From Emiliania huxleyi CCMP1516 (Eukaryota; Haptophyta; Isochrysidales; Noelaerhabdaceae), in NCBI RefSeq assembly GCF_000372725.1, contig NW_005200496.1, forward strand, positions 163,382 to 227,381: a stretch of DNA of 64,000 bases, written 5' to 3'. The first letter of the stretch is position 1; every line of letters begins with the position of its first letter. Both the position numbers and the translations under genes were made by a program. The notes under the pieces are model-generated. The model was not told the DNA's origin and ran no database searches. It was given only the letters and a program-made list of their open reading frames with translations. Below are positions 52,495 to 63,189 of this stretch, one piece after another.

Positions 52495-55160
52495 ATGCAG
52501 CAGCCCAGGACGCTGGGCAAGCAGATCCGCCCCGTCGGCGGCGGGAAGCAGATCCGCCCCGTCGGCGGCGGGAAGCAGCTGGGCCGCTACTACGGCGGCA
52601 AGCGGCCGCGCGGCAGTGACGACGAGGACGACGACGAGGACGACGACGAGGACGACGAGGGTGGTTCGGACGGCGATGCCGCCGGGCGGGGCGAGGCCGG
52701 TGACGAGGAGGAGGACGAGTTTGGCCAGTGGGACGGCGAAGGCGACGAGGAGGAGGACAGGCCCCCTGCCGCGCCCGCCGTGCCGAGCGCGCCGCCGCCT
52801 GTCGGCAAGGTTGGCAAGGCGCTGGCGGTGGGCGTCGGGATGGGCAAGATGGCCAAGCCAGTCGGCGTGGGGATGGGCAAGGTGCGGAAGCCCGTGGGGA
52901 TCGGCAAGGGCAAGATGGCCAAGCCAGTCGGCGTGGGGATGGGCAAGGGCGCGCGCGCGGCGTACGGCGGGAAGCAGGTCAGCCAGCGGCAGGTGTGCCT
53001 TCCGTGCAAACCTAGCGTGAACCTTGTCGGAGCCGTGCTTTAGGTCAGCCAGCGGCAGGTGTACGGGGGAAAGAAGCTGAGGCGGAAGGCGAGCAGTGAC
53101 GACGACGAGTCGGACGAGGAGGAGGAGAGCGAGGAGGAGGAGGAGGAGGCGGAGGAGGAGGAGGCGGTGGAGACGGACGAGGAGGCCGCAGACAGCGCGG
53201 AGGCGGCGGCGGCGGCGGGAGGGGAGGGAGGTGCCGAGGCGGAGGAGGAGGCACAGGAGAGCGAGGAGGAGGAGGAGGAGGAGGACTACAACTCGGCGGA
53301 CGACTACGACGAGGAGGGGTACAAGGGCGCGCAGGACCGAGCCGAGCTGATGGCGAAGTCGCAGCTCGAGCGCGAGATGATTCTGGCGGGTGCGCCGCCG
53401 CCTGCTCGCGCCGCTCGGCCTGCGCTCTGCTCCCCGGCACCTCCGCCGGCCTGGAGCCTCCTCCCCGGGTGGCGTCCACGCCCTCCACTCTCCGACCCAG
53501 CACCCGCGCCCGCGCAGAGCGCCTCGAGAAGCGCGATCAGCGGAAGGAGCAGCTCGAGGTGCGCGCCAAGATCCGGGCGCAGCGCAACCAGAATGCCGCC
53601 ACGAAGCGCTCGTCTGCGCGCGGCAAGGCCACCGCTGGCAAGGACCGCGCCTCGCAGATGCGGGAGCTGGGCGCGAAGCGGAGGGAGGCGGAGGCGCGGC
53701 GGGACCGCGACCGGGAGCAGCGGCAGGGCGGCAGCGACGACGACGACGACGAGGGGGGGGAGGAGGAGGAGGAGCGGGCGGGCGCCCCCTCCGCCGACGT
53801 GCGGCGGCGCGAGCCCGCGGCGAGCGCCGACCCGATGGAGGGGTTCGGAGGGGAGGGCGCCGGCTTCGAGGCGGCCGCGGACCCGCCGACGCTCGAGCGG
53901 ATCCGGCTGACGCGCAACAAGCTGGAGCTGTGGCTGCTCGAGCCCTTCTTCGAGAGGGTGCTGCCGGGCTGCCTCGTCCGGATCGGAATCGGACAGCAGA
54001 GCTCCGGCCGGCCGGTGTACAAGGTGGCGGAGGTGCTCGGCGTCAAGGACGGCTTCAAGCCCTACATGATGGGCAAGGCCAAGACGACCAAGCGGCTCGA
54101 GCTCGCCATCGGCAGCGCCAAGAAGGCCTTCGCGATGAACTTTGTCTCGAACCAAAACTTTGAGGTGCAGGAGCTCGAAAAGTACCGCCGCTCGCTCAAG
54201 GAGGCGGGCGGGGTGGACCGGTGGCCGTCGCAGCGGGCGGTGGACCAGAAGGCGGAGGAGCTGCGCAAGTGCAAGGACTACGACTACACCGAGGAGGAGA
54301 TCAACGCGATGGTCGCCGAGAAGAAGAAGCTCGGGCTCACCAAGGGGCGCGCGGCCGCCGACAAGGCCACGCTCGCGATGGACTTGCTCGCCGCGCGCGA
54401 GGGCGACGAGGAGACGCGCAAGCAGCTCGAGGCGGAGCAGAAGAAGCTCGAGGCGCGGCAGGCGAGCGAGAAGCGGCTGCAGGAGCAGCGCGAGGGCAAG
54501 GCCTTCGCCATCAAGGACATCAACATGCGCAACCGCGCCTTTGAGCTCTCCGTGGCCCGGACCGCGGGCGAGAGGGCGAAAGCGCAGCGGGCCGGCGACG
54601 CCCCCTCCGTCAAGGACCCGTTCGCACGCATCGAGAACCGCGGCACCAACTACTACACCATCGGCAAGGCCGCCGAGCCGGCGACCGCAGCCGCGGAGGG
54701 GGCGGGCCCTTCCAGCGCCGCCCCCTCCGCGCCGGAGCTCGCCATCGACGTGAGCGCGCCGGCGGAGCCGCACGCCGACAGCGGCATCAGCCCCGGCTTC
54801 CGCGAGCTCATCGCGACACCGCGGCCGGGCAGCAACGCAGAATTGCCCCCCGCCGAGCGCGCCGTCGCCGACATCGCCGCCGCCGGATTTGGAGACCTCG
54901 CCCTGAGCGCCCCCTCGCCGCGCGTCGGCGGCGGCCGCGCGGGTGGTGCGGCCGCTGGCCGGCTGCCTGAGCTGGTCGGCCGGCGCGCAAAGGCGCACGC
55001 CGTCGACATCGACATCGACATCGACATCGACGCGCCCGTGGCCTCCGTGCCTCGCTTGCCCACGGTGGTCCGTGGCGCGCCGCCGCTGCAGCCACCGTCC
55101 GACGCGCCGCGAAACACGCTCAGCGTTTCCGACTACAAGCGGCGCATGGGCATCCTGTAG
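52495..55160 (+). CDS. RTF1: Paf1-complex subunit Rtf1 (Plus3 domain)
   Basis: Transcription-elongation factor that couples RNA polymerase II to histone H2B ubiquitination. Exon 1 (52495-52977) is an acidic/Gly-Lys repeat region with VGVGMGK units. Exon 2 (53044-53389) is Glu-rich and ends QLEREMILA. Exon 3 (53518-55160) starts ERLEKRDQRKEQLEVRAKI. The Plus3 domain follows: LERIRLTRNKLELWL, ERVLPGCLVRIGIG, VYKVAEVLGV, TTKRLELAIGSAKKAFAMNF and VQELEKYRRSLK. Then comes a charged coil with AFAIKDINMRNRAF and a C-terminus ending YKRRMGIL. The first intron (52978-53043) is bounded by two copies of GTCAGCCAGCGGCAGGTGT. Confidence 0.93.
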
Positions 55161-55483
55161 TGTCACCGCGAAGAGGGACGTGCGCGCGCTCTCGGGCCGG
55201 CAGCGAGACGCCTCCGCGCACTGGTCGGCGGTGCCGGGAAATGCGACTCTCGGAGAACTGAAATTTGGGGGGGGCGTGGGGGCGGGGCGTGGGGGCGGGG
55301 TGGGGGGGGAGTCACACTGAGGTCCAGGTCGGCCGCCGGGCCGGCGGCGGTCTAGCCGGCGGCGGTGCCGGGGCCGGGGCCCCCGTCGGGTACTGCGACA
55401 CGCTCGCTATGTAAAGGGCGATCCGCATACAGCCCGTTCAACAAAAAGCTCAGCGTCAGCCTCACGGCTCACTGAGCAACAGC
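55161..55483. other. Convergent spacer between Rtf1 and VPS8-like
   Basis: A G-rich tract (55265-55310, GGGGCGTGGGGGCGGGGC) follows the Rtf1 stop. No gene recognised. Confidence 0.4.
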
Positions 55484-58072
55484 TCAAGACCATCGCAGAT
55501 TGAGGGGCTTTGCAACCTCGGGGGAAGCAGGCAGGACAGCTTCGTTACTAGGGACCGTCTTGGTCTTCCCTGTTCGTCTGCTGTGCTGACCACTCGCCCT
55601 GCGCTGCGAATCTCGTGTGGATGGGTACGCACTCCAAGTCGCCACACTAGGAATGGGTCTGCTGCTGCCATTGCTGACGATGGCGCTCGGCGTGACCTCC
55701 GAGTCCAACGCCCCGGAGGGGCAGCACCACCCGCTGGCGCCGCGCACGACTTGCTGCCGGTGTGACTCCATCGACGCCAGCAAGCTGTGTTGCTGGAGCT
55801 CCGTGGCCGCGAGGAGAACCCCCTGTTGATCGCGCAAGATAGTGAGCGCCTCGAGCAGCGCGGACCGAAAGTCGTCCAGCGATGCGCCCGCGACGGAGGC
55901 GGTCCTACAGAGGCCACACGAGGTGCGTCGCCGGTGGATAGAAACGGGGCGCGATGGGGTGGGAGCGCAGCCTGAGCAAGTCGTCGAGCGACGCTGCCGC
56001 GGCGCGCCGGCTGAAGATGCTGCGGAGGCATTGACGGCGGAGGTGTGACTGCGGCAGCGGACCGTCGGGCGGGAAGAGGGCGTCGAGCAGACGGGACCAC
56101 AGAGACCGCGCAATCGCGTCGAGGCTGCCGTCACTGCCCCGCTGGCAAACGTCGGCGGCGGACGCCACGAACGCCTGCACGGCCGCCTCTGCTGACTCTG
56201 ACGATGAAGCGCCGTGCAGGGATGCAAGGCCGAGGCGCAACGCCCGGAGGAGAAGATCGAGAGCGGCGGCGCTCTCGCGCTGTCGAGCAGCGGCGTCAAT
56301 GGCGCTGACGGGCAAAGCCCCGCTCAGAGCATATGGCACCGCCGCGTCGATGAGCGCCAGCGGCAACCCCGGGGGGCTCGGTTCGGCGGCGACGCCGCGG
56401 AACAAATCATGCAATGGGCCGGTGCCAGCGCACAGAGCCGCCTCGATCGCAACTGCACAAGCCTCGGCGAGGTGCGGCGGGGTCGGCTCCCCCGCCGCCG
56501 GATCCACGGCCGCCGCCTCTGCCCGGAGGAACGAGACGCCGGTAGACGACACCACATCGCACAAACTCCCTGCCTCCTCCGCCAGCTCGAGCAGACCTCT
56601 CGAGCGGTGGTGCGCGAGCATCCGGAGTAGCGAGGCCAACGCCGCCCGACCCTTCCCGCGCCGCAAGAGACCACTCACCTGCTCGCGCCACGCCTGCAGC
56701 CGTACCACCAGCGGCGCCTACGGTGCACGCCACGGAACGCGTTCTGCACGTGCCATGGGTGCAATGGCGGCCTCAGCGGCAGGGGCGCCGTGTTCGGCAG
56801 CAGCGATGGCCCGTCGCTATCACTCTCGGCGGCACCACTGGCTCTGACTCCGGCCGCCGGCACGTTGAGCAGCACGAGGCTCTCTTCGTCCGCGGCGAAG
56901 GCGACAGCGCCGTGCGAGAGCTCGACGTGAGCCCGGACCCTCACTCTGGGGACCTCCTCGAGCAACCGAATGGCGGCTTTGCCACCGTCCTCGCCCGGCT
57001 CCTCCTCGTACACGCGCAGCGAGCCGTCGCGATGCAGCAGCAGCAGCGCACCGCAGCAGAGCCACGAGAGCGCACGGGCGGGCGAGCTGAGCGGCACACT
57101 CGCCGCGAGGCGGAAAGCGGGGCCCTCTCCTGCTCGGCCATCGTCGGCGCTCTAGAGGTCGAGAGAGGCCCCGGCCGATAGGACGAAGGCCGCGGGGAAC
57201 GGTCCCACACGCCTCGAAGTGAGGCTCTCGTCGCCACCGCCGCGCCAACAGACTGGAAGGGACGTCCCTGTGAGGCGAGACCGCTCGAGCGCCGAAGCGG
57301 GGTCGAGAGGCGGGTGCCACGCGCGCCTCCATGCACAGAGGGGCTCCGCCTGAAGCGCCGGCGGCATTGGCACCCGGTGGAGCAGCCTCACGATCGGCGT
57401 TATCTGAATCACCATGCAGAGGCGGTGCGTGCAGACCAGGAGGAGGGTGGCGTTGGCGTCGACCCGAGAGCCACTGGCGGCAGCGCGCACCCCGGCGCCC
57501 GCCGCCGCTGTCCGGAATGCTGGGGGCGTTGCCGCCTCAGCAGCTGTGATGGGACCGGAGGAGCCGTCGAGGAGGCGTCGCCGGCGGAGGCTCCACTCGT
57601 CGTATGCGGTCAGACCCTCATACTCGAGGAGCTGCGCCACGCCCGCCTCGTCACAGCTGACCGCGAGAGTCGAGGAGGACGATGGCAAAAATCGGACGTG
57701 CCGGACCGCCGCGCGGTGCAGGCTGGAGTGCAGGTCAGCGACGGCGTGCAGCGCCGCAGTGGCCCCGACATTCTCGCTGGACAAACTCCAAAGCCGCACC
57801 GCACCCGATGAGTGGCCCACAAGCAGCAAGTCCGACGAGGCCGTGAGCGCAGTCACTGCGTCGCCGCTGTCGTCGAGCCGGAACGCGCGATGCAGACTAC
57901 CGCTGGCCCGCTCGAACACGAGGACTGCTCCACTGGGCTGCCCAAGCAGCACAAGGTCGTGGCGTAGGCCGACACAGGACGGCGTGCTCACCTCTGTGTG
58001 GCGCCACGGCAACAGACGCACGATAGGGACATCAGTCACCTCAGCAGCCCAAGCGAGCCAGCTGGGTGGCAT
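55484..58072 (-). CDS. VPS8-like CORVET subunit
   Basis: Likely endosomal tethering-complex protein. The ATG at 58072 opens a WD40-type N-terminal region (GQPSGAVLVF, VGHSSGAVRLWSL, then the family-specific HRAAVRHVRFLPSS and LAVSCDEAGVAQLL). A second exon (about 57090-56750) continues the propeller (ARALSWLCCGALLLLHRDG). A third (about 56708-55905) has AWREQVSGLLRRGKGRAALA, which matches the VPS8 helical solenoid start, then further helices. A last frame ends with SLDDFRSALLEALTILRDQQ to a stop at 55484. Known VPS8 proteins are about 1,200-1,400 residues with a C-terminal RING; only about 800-850 are visible and no RING is seen. The gene may be truncated or a divergent short form. Exon joins at about 57120 and 55950 are unproven. 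Confidence 0.65.
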
Positions 58073-58156
58073 CGGTCACAGGATCCGCGGATTCTTTTTG
58101 TCGGTGTTTCTGCGTGCCGTCAAACGGATGGTCAGATGGTCACTCACTTGTCGTAG

Positions 58157-58157
<1 letters not shown>

Positions 58158-58237
<80 letters not shown>

Positions 58238-58272
58238 TCGCAGCCACACACACGCACGCACACACACACACC
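58158..58272. repeat. (AC)n microsatellite
   Basis: About 38 AC dinucleotides (58158-58234), then a broken second run to 58272. It lies just upstream of the VPS8-like start. Confidence 0.96.
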
Positions 58273-58371
58273 TCACTCACCGACCGCACCGCGCGCACGC
58301 CCACCGAAGAAAAACAAAGTATTGCTAAAAATCTCTCTCTCTCTCCCGAAGAAGGACTCCTTATATCATTA

Positions 58372-59130
58372 TATCAGCTGGTCGGCCGCCATGTGGGCCT
58401 CCGGGCCTGCTGCGGCGGCGCGGCCGGTTGAGGCCGGGCTCGGCCCGGCCCGCGACGGCTGGCCGCCGACGAGCGCGCTCGCGCTGCTCGTCAAAATGGC
58501 GGCGGTGTCGATTGCGGCGACGGTCGTTCAGTCGCTCAGCGCTCAGGCGTCAGGCGTCTGTCGTCTGTTGTCGCATTTCGCACACGCGCGCGCCGCGCGA
58601 CCCGCGTCGCTCCGCGAGGGCATGAGCCTTCCGCGATTCGATCCCGCAGCCAAAAGCTGCTCGCTCGAACCGCGGCCGACTCCGCCATCGCGGCCGCAGC
58701 TGTTGAGCTCTCCAGAAGACTGGCGCCTGATATGCTGCCTCCCTGCGGATGCTGCCGGCGAGCCTGGCGGTCCGCTGCACTACAAGGATCTGACTCGATG
58801 CCTTCCCGCAATCTTCTACCCGTACGCAGCCCATACGACTCGGAACACGAATGTGACAGGACCATCGGGTCCTTCAGCCACCAAAGCGAGATCACCCGAG
58901 AGCAGCTGAGTCTGCCTCTGGCCTCGCCTCCCTCTCCTTCAGGCATTGGTGGCATCCTATGGGTCGTCCAGAGTATCGACCTCTGGCCCCCCCAACCACG
59001 TCGAACTCATCGGCGCGGGCTCTCTCGGCTACGGGACCGGCCCCAGCTTCGGCCGAGGGCTAACAAGCTGCCGAGCCCAAATCTCTGTGAGAGTCGTGAT
59101 TTCTTGTTGGTCTTCAAAAATCTCTCTCTC
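58372..59130. repeat. Repeat family F, copy 2 (inverted relative to copy 1)
   Basis: Reverse-complement relative of 38775-39640, from the GCTGGTCGGCCGCCATG edge to CTTGTTGGTCTTCAAAAATC. TCTCTCTC-type motifs sit at both ends (58329-58348 and 59115-59138), with AAAAATCTCTCTCTCTC repeated directly on each side. Confidence 0.82.
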
Positions 59131-59362
59131 TCTCTCTCGCCCACCGCGCCCTGCCTAGGAGCTAGGTGCTAGGTCGGAAAGAGAGGAGGGAAGAGGAAAA
59201 TGAGGAGCGCGCAACACCAGCCGCGGTATTCTGGTCTGTCTGACTGTGAACACCTCACGCGCGAGGTATTTTCTTCATCTAACCGTGATATATGTGAACG
59301 CAAAGCGATCTTGTGCTGCGCACCAAACAAAAGTTGTGCTCGCTCCTCGGCATTGCTGGAGA

Positions 59363-60202
59363 ATGGCAGCTGCGACCCTGTGTCCACTGCCCGCGCTCGA
59401 CTTCTCGCCGGCTGACGTGCGAGCCTACCTTCGCCGGGTGTACGGGGAGAGCTGCAGCAGTAAGCTGGCCTCCCGACTGAATGTGCTCAATCTCACTGCA
59501 TTGATGAATGTCTCGGTGGTGACGCGGCAGTACGTGGCAGCCCTCCGCCAGACCTTTCCGCACAGATTCGGCTGGCACTCGTGCTGGAAGAATGCTTGCG
59601 ACAAGGGCCGGTTCGTTCCTACCTTCAATGTGCACACTCCGCTCGAGCTTGCGTGGCGACTGCACCTGCACCGCAAAGAAGTGTTTCGGGGGCGCGGGCA
59701 TGTGGCGGTGGCCAATCACTCGTGGGCGGAAGTCACTCACTGCGGCGGCTCTCAGTTTGAGCATAGTGCCGCCTATTTCTATCGTGCCGCCGGTAGCGGT
59801 CTGTGGATTCGTCTTGGCCGCACGATTGCCTTTGGCAGCCATGAGGAGGCTGTGCGGCATTTTCTCGGGACGTCGTGCAGCCGAGGTCCGATGGAGGCCA
59901 GGGATTTCAACGGCAGGCTTCAGTGCGACAAAGAGCTTGACGCCATGGCCTCGGTGGCTCGCAGGCGGGGGTACGAGACGGTGCAGTTCCTCCAGCACTG
60001 CGACGCGAAGTGTGAGCAGTGCCCGCACGAGATTGCCGCGCTGTACGGCGGCGGCGGCCGCACGGCGTGCCCGAACGTTGAGATGAGGCGTGGGTCCCGG
60101 GCACAGTGGAGATGCACCTGCGTACCACATGGCGCCAGTTCTGGCACGCCGGCAAAACCAAGACGCGGGCTGTGTGCCTCTTGCGCTGAGTGGCTCGGCT
60201 AA
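59363..60202 (+). CDS. Unknown conserved-looking Cys-rich protein
   Basis: Intronless ORF of 279 residues from the ATG at 59363. Family not recognised. It has well-mixed sequence with PADVRAYLRRVYGESCSS, HRFGWHSCWKNACDKGRF, an AYFYRAAGSGLWIRLGRTIA strand pair, GYETVQFLQHCDAKCEQCPH and a Cys-rich end (TCVPHG, LCASCAEWLG). The paired cysteines and the GSGLWIRLG segment suggest a compact disulphide or metal-binding fold. No signal peptide or transmembrane helix is evident. The frame is open upstream without an ATG, so a 5' exon could exist. Confidence 0.65.
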   Translation: MAAATLCPLPALDFSPADVRAYLRRVYGESCSSKLASRLNVLNLTALMNVSVVTRQYVAALRQTFPHRFGWHSCWKNACDKGRFVPTFNVHTPLELAWRLHLHRKEVFRGRGHVAVANHSWAEVTHCGGSQFEHSAAYFYRAAGSGLWIRLGRTIAFGSHEEAVRHFLGTSCSRGPMEARDFNGRLQCDKELDAMASVARRRGYETVQFLQHCDAKCEQCPHEIAALYGGGGRTACPNVEMRRGSRAQWRCTCVPHGASSGTPAKPRRGLCASCAEWLG

Positions 60203-60781
60203 GTTACCGCACTGGCTATCCCTTTGTTACGCGCGCGCGCGTGCATGCTACATCCGCGGAACACATACTCCACGGCGCGCGACGTACAACACGCAAATCG
60301 CGGCGCTTGGCGGCACATGACCATGAGCACACAGCATGCGCGCATGACCGATGACGCGCACATGACCCATGCCGTATGTTTCTGCCGAGAGCGTGGTGGC
60401 TGGTAGGTCCCACCCTCGCCGAGGGTGTGTGTGTTCGTGAAATGCCCTACCTTCCCACTCGGCGGGTCGACCTGGTATCGGACCCCGACTCGACGGAAAG
60501 CCGGACCGGATCCTGCCGCTCGACTCCACACATGTACATGTCCACATCCGTGGCGACGATGACGGGCTTGTCCTACCGTTCAAAGCGCCGCCCGCGCCGC
60601 CTCACCCGTGGCGCCTCTCGGCCGGTGACCCGCCGCAACCGGTACGGCCCGTTCCCCGGGCTGTGTGGGCATCTGTCAGCGTCGGTCACGCTAGGACTCT
60701 GTTTGCGTCGTACTGGCACACACAAAAGAAAAATCCGTTTGCCGCCCACTCTCCCGCCCACATGTTGCCGTCTGGTATCCA
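60203..60781. other. Spacer between the Cys-rich and asparaginase genes
   Basis: Convergent region with several imperfect palindromes (GCGCGCGCGTGCATG at about 60230). No gene supported. Confidence 0.4.
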
Positions 60782-61309
60782 TCAAGGCTGATCAACGTAG
60801 CGGCCACTGTCCAAGTCCCTCATGCATCGAGCGGCGGGAATCGCTCGGCCACCCATGCAGACGACGACCGAGCCGGGCGGGAGCACGTCCGTAACACCCA
60901 CCGCCACGCCGACGTTGAATGTAGCGTCCGAGTCCTTGAAGCGCTCCGGCTTCATCGCTCCGACAAACGCCACCGATTTGCCCACTGCTGCACCTGACGC
61001 CTCCACAAACTGCGCGGTCTCGATCATCGTGTCCGTGCCGTGCGTCACCACTATCCGACGCTCCGGCGCCCGCCGGATCGACATGACCAAGCTCTCTCGG
61101 TCTTCGGTCGTTATCTCCGTGCTGTCCTTCTTGCAAACGCTTTCGCAGCGCCAGCCTTCCACCTGAGCGACAGTGAGCACCCTGATCGCCGCTGGCTCGT
61201 CAATCTCAAACGCGTATCCCATTGTTGTCCTCGGATAGTCCTTGTCGATGGTGCCGCCAAGTCCCAGTACGGCTAGCTGCAGTGCGTTTCGTTCCGCTCG
61301 TTGCGACAT
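60782..61309 (-). CDS. Short L-asparaginase-domain protein
   Basis: Predicted amidohydrolase of the bacterial-type asparaginase/glutaminase family (substrate not provable here). The ATG at 61309 starts a 175-residue intronless protein. The first catalytic-Thr motif is LGLGGTIDKDYP and the second is VVTHGTDTMIETAQFV. They are followed by VAFVGAMKPERFKDSDATFN and SVVVCMGGRAIPA. Only the N-terminal catalytic half is present; classical enzymes have about 330 residues. Stand-alone proteins of about 165-180 residues with this half exist in bacteria, so it may be complete and may have been acquired by transfer (inference). Confidence 0.87.
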   Translation of the reverse strand: MSQRAERNALQLAVLGLGGTIDKDYPRTTMGYAFEIDEPAAIRVLTVAQVEGWRCESVCKKDSTEITTEDRESLVMSIRRAPERRIVVTHGTDTMIETAQFVEASGAAVGKSVAFVGAMKPERFKDSDATFNVGVAVGVTDVLPPGSVVVCMGGRAIPAARCMRDLDSGRYVDQP

Positions 61310-61600
61310 GGCTTCCGCACACTCGGCGCCGCCTGCAACGCGTCGACTTGGGCGTGTAACGAGTCGACTCGGCGCCGCCTGCCACTCGGCCCGCCTGCAA
61401 CGCGTCGATCGTGTAAAAGAATTGACCTGCGCGGACTGGCGAGCGTAAAAGAATTATTGGCACAAACTACACTGGCTCGGACAGGCACTACAAAAGGCGA
61501 GCTCGTGGACGGCGGCGACGAGGAGATGTGGCAGCCAGGCACGGTGACAGCGGTCCGCACAAACGGTCGCGCGCCCCGGCGGGCAAAAAAAAGAAAAAAG
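61310..61600. other. Spacer with short repeats
   Basis: CCTGCAACGCGTCGA occurs twice (about 61332 and 61390), with related CGCCGCCTGC words. No gene recognised. Confidence 0.4.
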
Positions 61601-62689
61601 CTAAGTGCTCTGACTACAACTGCTGCAGCCACCCCAGCTGCACCTCACTCTCCAATGGTGCGTCTTGACAAAGCAAAAGGGCGGGCACCGGGGCGGATCC
61701 GGCTGCGCCCTGGCGGCGACAGTCGAGCAGGAGTAGGTTGCGACGACATGCCCATTCGCCACCGGCATAGTCTGTTCACAGCTTGCAGCGAGTCGACACC
61801 ACCCCGTGGTCCAGACGGAAGCAAACTCGCACGATGGATCTGCCTCGCACATACTCTGACACGCCACCGTAGCATCAGTTCCCCCGACATTACCAGCGAA
61901 GGTGGGCTCGTCCATACACACTTGACCAACAGCAAGCGATATGCGTTTGCGGCATGATCGCGACGGAGGCGACGACGGTGAGGGTGGCGAGGGCGGAGGC
62001 GACTTGGAAGGCGAAGCTCGGTCTCCCGACCAGACGAGATCGTTGTCGTGCCCGCAGCCAGTTCCCTTGCTGCAATCGTCCAGCAGCTCCCCGGAGGTGC
62101 ACAGGCGTCCGCCGGCGGCCGCGCAAAGTGCTTCGGCTTTCAGCAGCGTCATGTCGCCAGGGCAGTCACCCATCCCTCCGCCCTCTGACCCCGCCCAGAC
62201 TGAGCAATCCTTGTTTTTGCGCCACGGTGGGTCCTTTTCCAAGTCCGAGCAGCAGCGCACCGGGTGCAGCTCGGCCGGGTCCGCCCACCGCGGACTCTCC
62301 GAGCACCTCCCTTGCCGTCCGCACTCGACCCACGCCTGCTGGTTGAGCCCCGAGCACTGCGTGCAGCCTCCGCACGTTTTCCAGTTGCAGAGCACATCCC
62401 AGCCCTGTGTCCTTCGGGCGCACGTTTCCTTGCAGATGGGTGGTGGTGACGCCGCCGGAGGAGGAGGTGGGGACGGCGGATTGGGGCTCGCAGAGCTCGC
62501 GGCACATAATTCACAGGCTCCGCAAATGTTCCAGCTGCAGATGGCGTCCAGGCGGTGCGTCGTGCTGCCGCACCATGGCCTGCACTTGAGCTCCGGCGGT
62601 GGCGGCGGACTTGGAGCCGAAGTGACGCTCAGGGCTACCAAGGCAATGGCGGTCACCTGGGCAGTCCTGGCAGAGCGCGGCGGTGCCAT
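61601..62689 (-). CDS. Secreted Cys/Pro-rich protein with W-C repeat modules
   Basis: 362-residue intronless ORF. N-terminal signal peptide (TAQVTAIALVALSVTSA). Three copies of a short module follow the plan CxxxC...HxW/LDxxCSWxxCGxCxxC: KCRPWCGSTTHRLDAICSWN, ICKETCARRTQGWDVLCNWK and, at the very end, PPFCFVKTHHWRVRCSWGGC. They are separated by SPPPPP linkers. Between them lies a second type of domain (ELHPVRCCSD; LCAAAGGRLCTSGELLDDC; GCGHDNDLVWSG) and a PAN-like stretch (CMDEPTFAGNVGGTDATVAC, SMCEADPSCEFASVW). Likely extracellular or cell-surface; function unknown. Confidence 0.78.
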   Translation of the reverse strand: MAPPRSARTAQVTAIALVALSVTSAPSPPPPPELKCRPWCGSTTHRLDAICSWNICGACELCAASSASPNPPSPPPPPAASPPPICKETCARRTQGWDVLCNWKTCGGCTQCSGLNQQAWVECGRQGRCSESPRWADPAELHPVRCCSDLEKDPPWRKNKDCSVWAGSEGGGMGDCPGDMTLLKAEALCAAAGGRLCTSGELLDDCSKGTGCGHDNDLVWSGDRASPSKSPPPSPPSPSSPPSRSCRKRISLAVGQVCMDEPTFAGNVGGTDATVACQSMCEADPSCEFASVWTTGWCRLAASCEQTMPVANGHVVATYSCSTVAARAQPDPPRCPPFCFVKTHHWRVRCSWGGCSSCSQST

Positions 62690-63189
62690 TACGCGCTACC
62701 TATCAGTGAGAGGTGCGACACGATTCGTCCACTCATTGAAACGAATGAGCGATCGTCCGCTCAATGAGTTGTAGTTGCGCCTTTTTCCATTCGCCACCGG
62801 ACCGTCATGAGCACTTGAGTCCTGTAACAAGCGGGATCCGGGATGTCTGGAACTGGATTCACCGAGACAGCATCCCGTGGCGTCACCTCCGGGTCATTCA
62901 CATTCTGGAGCGGTTTGTATTTGCCCCCAGCTCTTCGACATACGACATTGCAAAAATCTCTCTCTAGTGTCTAGATAAGTGGCAAATGCACTGATTCCGA
63001 AACAAACGGTATTGCTAAAAATATCTTGCTTGATTCCGAGGAGGCTGTGAGCGACTGAGACCGAGATTGTGGCCGAGGCTGTGTAGTGACCGAATTAACC
63101 CCCGAAGCGTTCCCGATCGTTTCGTTCGTTCGTTTGTTTCTGCAGAGAGAGAGGCGCTGAGGGAGGGTGTAGAGGATGTAGAGTGTAGA
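62690..63189. other. Spacer before the terminal foldback
   Basis: Contains AAAAATCTCTCTC (62950) and GGTATTGCTAAAAAT (63008), matching the outer arm of the 49486-49743 foldback. No gene supported. Confidence 0.4.

Noticed and set aside
53304-55166. Minus-strand 620-codon ORF across Rtf1
   Set aside because: Antisense shadow of Plus3-domain coding sequence, rich in Arg/Leu/His with no motif.
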